Positions 30,543 to 33,870 of a stretch of 33,870 bases of DNA are shown here, one piece after another. Position numbers and translations under genes: made by a program. The stretch's first letter is position 1. Every line of letters begins with the position of its first letter. The notes beneath the pieces are model-generated. The model was not told the DNA's origin. It searched no databases and saw only the letters and a program-made list of their open reading frames with translations. Origin of the DNA: an uncultured Lachnospiraceae bacterium (GTDB lineage Bacteria > Bacillota > Clostridia > Lachnospirales > Lachnospiraceae); assembly GCA_947630025.1 (NCBI GenBank), contig CANRFZ010000024.1, positions 1 through 33,870 on the forward strand, in the 5' to 3' direction.

Positions 30543-31403
30543 ATGACATTTGATTTCAAGAAAGACGGCAAAAGAATTGCCGTAATCTGTCTTGCCTCGA
30601 TCTTGATGGCGTTGAACCTCAAAACTTTTGTCAGCACCGGCGGACTGTATCCCGGCGGCGCTACCGGGCTGACCGTTTTGATCCAGAGCGTCGCTTCCCG
30701 CTATCTGGGAATTGCGATCCCCTATACGCCGGTCAATCTGGCGCTGAATCTGGTGCCGGTCTATATCGGTTTTCGGTTTATCGGCAGGAAATTCACCCTG
30801 TATTCCTGCCTGATGATCGTGCTCACGGGTATTTTTACCGACCTGATCCCAAGCGTTGTGGTCACTTACGATATCCTGCTGATCAGCATTTTCGGCGGGA
30901 TCATCAACGGCTTTGTAATCAGTATGTGCCTGTCGATGAATGCCACGACGGGCGGAACGGATTTTATTTCTATTTTTCTTTCTGAGAAAAAGGGCGTAGA
31001 TGCGTGGAATTTCATCCTTGCGTTTAATATCGTTATTATTATGATAGCGGGGATGTTGTTCGGCTTCGATGCGGCCCTTTACTCGATTATTTTCCAGTAC
31101 ACCTCCACACAGATTCTGCATATGCTCTATACGCGGTATCAGAAGCAGACGTTGTTTATCGTTACGGACTGCCCCGAAGCAGTCTGCGACGCGATCAACC
31201 GCGTGAGTATGCACGGCGCGACGGTATTGAGCGGAGAAGGTTCCTACAGGCATCAACTGCGGAACGTGGTCTACTCCGTCGTCTCCAGAGAGGAGAGCAA
31301 AAAAGTGATCCGCGCCGTCCGGGAAGCGGATGCGTCGGCGTTTGTGAACGCCATCCGGACGGAAGAACTGTCCGGGCGGTTTTATTACAGGCCGAATGAA
31401 TGA
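30543..31403 (+). CDS. YitT family membrane protein (DUF161-DUF2179)
   Basis: A 286-residue membrane protein. The N-terminal 200 residues hold about five to six helices with GLYPGGATGLTVLIQ and MNATTGGTDFISIFLSEKKG, typical of YitT/DUF161. The C-terminal 80 residues form a cytoplasmic DUF2179 domain (QTLFIVTDCPEAVCDAINR, then VVSREESKKVIRAVREADAS). The function of the family is not settled; a transport or sensor role is assumed. The ATG has GGAGAACGCGGG in front. It follows the DHH gene by 66 nt and may be in the same unit. Confidence 0.88.
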   Translation: MTFDFKKDGKRIAVICLASILMALNLKTFVSTGGLYPGGATGLTVLIQSVASRYLGIAIPYTPVNLALNLVPVYIGFRFIGRKFTLYSCLMIVLTGIFTDLIPSVVVTYDILLISIFGGIINGFVISMCLSMNATTGGTDFISIFLSEKKGVDAWNFILAFNIVIIMIAGMLFGFDAALYSIIFQYTSTQILHMLYTRYQKQTLFIVTDCPEAVCDAINRVSMHGATVLSGEGSYRHQLRNVVYSVVSREESKKVIRAVREADASAFVNAIRTEELSGRFYYRPNE

Positions 31404-31415
31404 CGAGATGCGTAT

Positions 31416-31450
31416 CGGCCCTCGAAAACACATCGCATTCTCGAGGGCCG
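31416..31450. terminator. Inverted repeat between convergent genes
   Basis: CGGCCCTCGA (31416-31425) and TCGAGGGCCG (31441-31450) form a perfect 10-bp stem around a 15-nt loop. It lies between yitT and the convergent minus-strand gene. Neither flank has a clean T-tract, so termination is likely but not textbook. Confidence 0.5.
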
Positions 31451-31495
31451 CACCGCTTTATAACTTATGATTGATAAAATTGATAAAAAGGTAAT

Positions 31496-32062
31496 TTAGG
31501 CGCCAAACGCCTTGCAGCTTTTATTGACAAAAATCAAATACAAAATCTGCGCCACCAGTGATACAATCGTCGTAATGACGCTCAGTACGCCGGCAAAAAT
31601 CTTGATGACCGGAATCAGCCCGAGAATGGAAAGCACGATCGAGATCACGGTGCAGACAAGCGTCAGCTTCCACACGGTTTCTCCCTTCTGGGCCACGTCG
31701 CCCGCCCCGATGGTCGAGAGCGCGGCAGACACGGAAGTGCACACATAATACGTCACCAAGAAAGAAATAATGGTTCCCACGAGCGTGAAAATAAAACTTA
31801 ATACGGCAGAGCCTGCAAACGGCACCGCCAGGATGCGCACCACAAGATTTACAATCGTCAGGATAAACGCCGTTTTGCAGCCGTCGATTTCTTTTCCCGC
31901 CTGATTCAGTCCCAAAAGGCTGATCACAAGAAACACGATTGCGCCGATGGAAGCGATCAAATTGATGACCGGAATAATCATCAAAACTGCGCAGACAATC
32001 GCTCCGATTGCGGCAATAAAGACTTTCTTCAATCCCTGTCCTGCATTAACATACTGGTTCAT
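31496..32062 (-). CDS. Unknown membrane protein, about 4 TM
   Basis: A 188-residue hydrophobic protein on the minus strand with about four to five membrane segments, beginning MNQYVNAGQGLKKVFIAAIG. The segments are separated by short polar loops, one containing NQAGKEIDGCKTAF and another GAGDVAQKGETVWKL. The two halves look similar in layout (IVCAVLMIIPVINLIASIGA and LVCTVISIVLSILGLIPVIK), suggesting an internal duplication. ATG at 32062 has AGAGGAGG eight bases upstream; a TTG two codons earlier is too close to that site. I do not recognise a family. It has its own promoter and diverges from the acidic lipoprotein gene. Confidence 0.75.
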   Translation of the reverse strand: MNQYVNAGQGLKKVFIAAIGAIVCAVLMIIPVINLIASIGAIVFLVISLLGLNQAGKEIDGCKTAFILTIVNLVVRILAVPFAGSAVLSFIFTLVGTIISFLVTYYVCTSVSAALSTIGAGDVAQKGETVWKLTLVCTVISIVLSILGLIPVIKIFAGVLSVITTIVSLVAQILYLIFVNKSCKAFGA

Positions 32063-32109
32063 AAACAATTCCTCCTCTAACTACACTTTTGTGTTATAGT
32101 AACAGGTTC

Positions 32110-32138
32110 ATTATACAATGAGACGATGCTTTTGTATA
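32110..32138 (-). promoter_or_regulatory. Promoter for the minus-strand membrane protein
   Basis: On the minus strand: TATACA, 17 nt, TATAAT, about 48 nt before the ATG. The first degenerate copy of the adjacent 24-bp repeat overlaps its -35. Confidence 0.55.
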
Positions 32139-32229
32139 GTATATATGGAAGGGTTTTGTAGTATTTGATGCGCAGGAATGTGTAGTATTTTGTGCAGAGG
32201 AATGTGTAGTATTTGATACAAGGGAATGG
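32134..32229. repeat. 24-bp tandem repeat between divergent genes
   Basis: Three clear units of GTAGTATTTGATGCGCAGGA-type (32158-32181, 32182-32205, 32206-32229), plus a weaker fourth at 32134-32157. They fill the gap between the two divergent promoters. Confidence 0.75.
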
Positions 32230-32232
32230 TAC

Positions 32233-32261
32233 TTGTAAACGCTTTTTCAGTGATGTATAAT
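32233..32261 (+). promoter_or_regulatory. Sigma-A promoter for the acidic lipoprotein gene
   Basis: TTGTAA, 17 nt, TATAAT, directly after the last 24-bp repeat unit and about 30 nt before the start codon. Confidence 0.65.
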
Positions 32262-32292
32262 AAAATATCATACAACAAAAAGGAGAATCGCC

Positions 32293-32970
32293 ATGCGCAT
32301 AAAAAATATTGTAATTCCCGTGGCGGCGGCAACAATGCTTGTATTCGGTTCCTATGGCTGCGGCTCTGAATCGGAGGCCGAGCAGACAGTGGAGCAGACC
32401 GACGATACGGAAAGTGCAACCGACACGGAAGATACTGCCGATACTGACGAGTCAGATACCGCCGGGGACACCGCAGAACAGTCCGCAGAGGAGGACACTT
32501 CTGCGGATGAAAATACAACCGCTGCAGACGACACAGACATCGGCGCCGATGAAAGCGATAGCACAGGCGACACTGCCGGCACCGATGAAAGCGCAGCCAC
32601 AGACGCTGAAAGTACAACAGGCGACGAAAGCGCTGCGAACGAAAATGGCACAGATGAAAGCACTGCAGACGAAAGCGGTGTCACAGTAAATTCCGCCCAT
32701 GATGACGTGCAGCTTGGGGATGATGAATACAAAGGAAATAACGAGTTGGATGGTGCTTATGAAAGCCTGTCTGACGAAGAAAAGGCTGAAGTGGATCAAA
32801 TCTTGGAAGAAGTCAAAAAGGAACATCCTGAACTGTTTGAGGACAATAGCGGAAACATACCATACACCGGACCAGCACAAGGTACACCAGACACAGGCGA
32901 ATTAGATGATCCAGACTATCAATTCGGCCAAGGCGATTACTCAGAAGGAGCAGGAGCAATTGTCTATTGA
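32293..32970 (+). CDS. Very acidic, low-complexity putative lipoprotein
   Basis: A 225-residue exported protein. A signal peptide (MRIKNIVIPVAAATMLVFG) ends at SYGC, with Cys23 as the probable lipidated residue. The lipobox is atypical, with Ser at -3 and Tyr at -2. Residues 25-130 are Asp/Glu/Thr/Ser/Ala-rich and almost free of Lys, Arg and hydrophobic residues, so probably disordered and strongly negative. The C-terminus has one short helix-like patch (YESLSDEEKAEVDQILEEVK) and a Gly/Pro/Asp-rich tail. AAAAAGGAGAA precedes the ATG. Codon use is more A/T-rich than in the rest of the window. Function unknown; it could be a cell-surface spacer or cation-binding protein. Confidence 0.7.
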   Translation: MRIKNIVIPVAAATMLVFGSYGCGSESEAEQTVEQTDDTESATDTEDTADTDESDTAGDTAEQSAEEDTSADENTTAADDTDIGADESDSTGDTAGTDESAATDAESTTGDESAANENGTDESTADESGVTVNSAHDDVQLGDDEYKGNNELDGAYESLSDEEKAEVDQILEEVKKEHPELFEDNSGNIPYTGPAQGTPDTGELDDPDYQFGQGDYSEGAGAIVY

Positions 32971-32988
32971 TTGGCGCGACAACTTATT

Positions 32989-33027
32989 AAAAGACTAATC
33001 TATAGTTATGTTGTGGATTGGTCTTTT
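32989..33027 (+). terminator. Terminator-like hairpin after the lipoprotein gene
   Basis: AAAAGACTAATC pairs with GATTGGTCTTTT (one G-U) as a 12-bp stem around a 15-nt loop, 18 nt after the stop codon. The T-run is part of the stem, so it may act in both directions. Confidence 0.65.
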
Positions 33028-33121
33028 GATTGAGATAATAGCCAAACAAAAACAATAGAGGTACTAATGATGGGATTAATAGTCTCTGAAAAAGACAGGA
33101 ATCGTGAAAGAATAAAAACAC

Positions 33122-33150
33122 TTGCAATAGCATAAATATTATGTTACATT
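33122..33150 (+). promoter_or_regulatory. Candidate promoter of an antisense RNA
   Basis: TTGCAA, 17 nt, TACATT on the plus strand, pointing into the 3' end of the minus-strand small peptide gene. The predicted start is near 33157. Confidence 0.4.
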
Positions 33151-33156
33151 AAACAT

Positions 33157-33280
33157 AAAGAAGGGCATCTGCGGTAACAGATGCCCAATGGACTACCGAT
33201 AGACGGTTAGCCCGCAATATGTTTAGCTACAATAGCCGCACAGTTTTGCAGACAGGGCGGCTATTGTTGTGTCTTATTAC
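33157..33280 (+). ncRNA. Candidate antisense RNA to the small toxin-like gene
   Basis: A possible plus-strand RNA of about 120 nt that would overlap the 3' UTR and last codons of the minus-strand peptide gene. It would contain three hairpins and end at the 11-bp stem 33229-33239/33257-33267 followed by a T-rich tail. Overlap at 3' ends is the layout of RatA with TxpA in Bacillus. The evidence is the promoter, the terminator-like hairpin and the context only. Confidence 0.35.
33163..33186 (-). terminator. Intrinsic terminator of the small toxin-like mRNA
   Basis: On the minus strand GGGCATCTG pairs perfectly with CAGATGCCC around a 6-nt loop, followed by TTCTTTATGTTT. It ends a 3' UTR of about 100 nt that also holds the hairpins at 33190-33213 and 33229-33267. 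Confidence 0.75.
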
Positions 33281-33359
33281 TATCTTTGCCAAAAGAGTAT
33301 CCGATTCCAAAGCAGGTCAAGCCGAAGCTCAGCACCGCAATCATTCCGAAAATATCCAT
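33261..33359 (-). CDS. Small hydrophobic peptide, 32 residues (holin-like / type I toxin-like)
   Basis: The minus-strand ATG at 33359 has AGGAGGG nine bases upstream. The peptide begins MDIFGMIAVLSFGLTCFGIG, continues YSFGKDSNKT and ends in QQ. One membrane helix of about 20 residues precedes a short basic-polar tail, the layout of small toxins annotated in Firmicutes as putative holin-like toxins or TxpA/BsrG-like type I toxins. The last two codons and the stop lie inside an 11-bp stem. The promoter (33521-33548, minus strand) implies a 5' leader of about 155 nt with strong secondary structure, and the 3' UTR ends at the terminator 33163-33186. Toxicity is inferred. Confidence 0.65.
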   Translation of the reverse strand: MDIFGMIAVLSFGLTCFGIGYSFGKDSNKTQQ

Positions 33360-33413
33360 ATGGCTCAGCCCTCCTTTCTTAGATTCCCTTGCGAGTTTCT
33401 ATGTAATCGGAGG

Positions 33414-33448
33414 GGCGCACTGCGTCCGGCGGACGCAGGTTTTGCGCC
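33414..33448. repeat. Strong hairpin in the toxin-like leader
   Basis: CTGCGTCC and GGACGCAG pair perfectly around GGC, and are flanked by GGCGCA and TGCGCC, which extend the stem after a 4-nt bulge. On the minus strand this is the middle of the small peptide's 5' leader, followed by CCCCTCC, which can pair with the AGGAGGG ribosome binding site. Confidence 0.6.
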
Positions 33449-33520
33449 GACCGAAACGGAGTGTAGAACACAGTCCCTCCGGAGAGGGCTAACCGCCTAC
33501 CGTCTTGTAGTCCTAAGAAA

Positions 33521-33548
33521 ATACTAACATAATTCCACAAATTGTCAA
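33521..33548 (-). promoter_or_regulatory. Promoter for the small toxin-like gene
   Basis: On the minus strand: TTGACA, 16 nt, TAGTAT. The predicted start near 33514 gives a leader of about 155 nt, long and highly structured. Confidence 0.5.
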
Positions 33549-33700
33549 ACAAAAATAAAACAATTATATCAACCAATCATCTCAACCAAGTAGCACCCAT
33601 TCTAAAAACTAAAATACATCAAAAATAAAGCGCATATCGAAAAATAAGCATCTTCAATATTTATTATCATAATTGATTTTTTATAATATTGGAGGATGCA
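33549..33700. other. AT-rich gap without a recognisable gene
   Basis: This stretch is much more AT-rich than the rest of the window. It holds a TATAAT box at 33682-33687 with no good -35, and a GGAGG site at 33691-33695. The minus-strand frame that crosses it has no ribosome binding site and looks like chance. Confidence 0.4.
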
Positions 33701-33795
33701 GCATATGAGTAAAGGAGCATATGAGTAAAGGCAAAAAATCATTAAAACTTCACCCAGAGCGGCCAGGCGAAAAATAATCGCCCCAAGCGGCCAGG
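33701..33795 (+). repeat. Duplicated start region and GC-rich direct repeat
   Basis: A 15-bp tandem duplication, GCATATGAGTAAAGG, at 33701-33715 and 33717-33731 gives two ATG codons, each with a ribosome binding site. The first frame ends after 7 codons and the second after 18 (MSKGKKSLKLHPERPGEK, 33721-33777). Just downstream AGCGGCCAGG is repeated at 33758-33767 and 33786-33795, enclosing a GGCGA/TCGCC hairpin. It could be a leader peptide, a gene remnant or a mobile-element edge. Confidence 0.4.
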
Positions 33796-33870
33796 AAGTT
33801 TGAGTTTCCCCATTTTTAGAACACGAATGCCCCGGCATCCTCTATTTTAAAGTGTTCAAACAGGTTTAGC

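Larger units (their letters stand above)
33197..33502. repeat. 17-nt inverted repeat flanking the toxin-like gene
   Basis: The arms are 33197-33213 (CGATAGACGGTTAGCCC) and 33486-33502 (GGGCTAACCGCCTACCG). In the minus-strand transcript they lie in the 3' UTR and 5' UTR and can form 17 consecutive pairs, with two G-U pairs. Confidence 0.7.

Noticed and set aside
33602..33838. 78-codon minus-strand frame near the right end
   Set aside because: No ribosome binding site at its start and its composition follows the AT-rich background.

Overview
The window looks like chromosomal DNA of a motile, GC-rich member of the Clostridia, most likely family Lachnospiraceae. The basis is gene content: a Flp1-type Tad pilus locus with DUF5702 and DUF6382-FHA proteins, a DUF6240 protein next to flagellin, a BofA/DUF2508 pair, Gram-positive ribosome binding sites and two tRNAs without an encoded CCA. 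No database search was possible, so family names come from recognised motifs.

Layout. (1) 1-2189: an ArsP_2-type 10-TM metal exporter and an MFS permease in one operon. (2) 2190-4200: tRNA-Lys(CTT) on the minus strand, then tatD and rsmA. (3) 4218-9105: a strong promoter, a 939-residue TPR / acidic linker / degenerate AAA+ protein, and glgB. (4) 9113-13846: a flagellar block (DUF6240 protein, flagellin, FliS) with a near-consensus sigma-D (FliA-type) promoter that abuts the glgB terminator. (5) 13847-14503: a DUF2508 gene and bofA, divergently transcribed. (6) 14540-24941: a complete Tad (tight adherence) pilus operon behind a consensus promoter and a roughly 150-nt structured leader. It holds a first prepilin peptidase, TadZ, TadA, TadB, TadC, the Flp1 pilin, DUF5702, TadE-like, a second prepilin peptidase, TadF-like and DUF6382-FHA.

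(7) 25051-31403: rhomboid protease, flavodoxin-like/SCP2 protein, HIT hydrolase, class I fumarase alpha and beta subunits, tRNA-Ser(GCT), a 38-residue membrane peptide that is easily missed, a DHH phosphoesterase and a YitT transporter. Several gaps here consist of short-period degenerate tandem repeats, a different unit in each gap. (8) 31404-33870: an unknown 4-TM protein on the minus strand, an acidic lipoprotein-like protein, and an accessory tail.

The tail holds the best candidate for an unusual system. A 32-codon hydrophobic peptide gene (33261-33359, minus strand) has a long folded leader, a three-hairpin 3' UTR, a 17-bp complementarity between its 5' and 3' UTRs, and a converging promoter for an antisense RNA. 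These are hallmarks of a type I toxin-antitoxin module. Other points to look at are the sigma-D promoter/terminator overlap, the degenerate AAA+ protein, the TadE-like protein with a duplicated Cys/His tail, the TadC with a large extracytoplasmic insertion, and the structured Tad leader.
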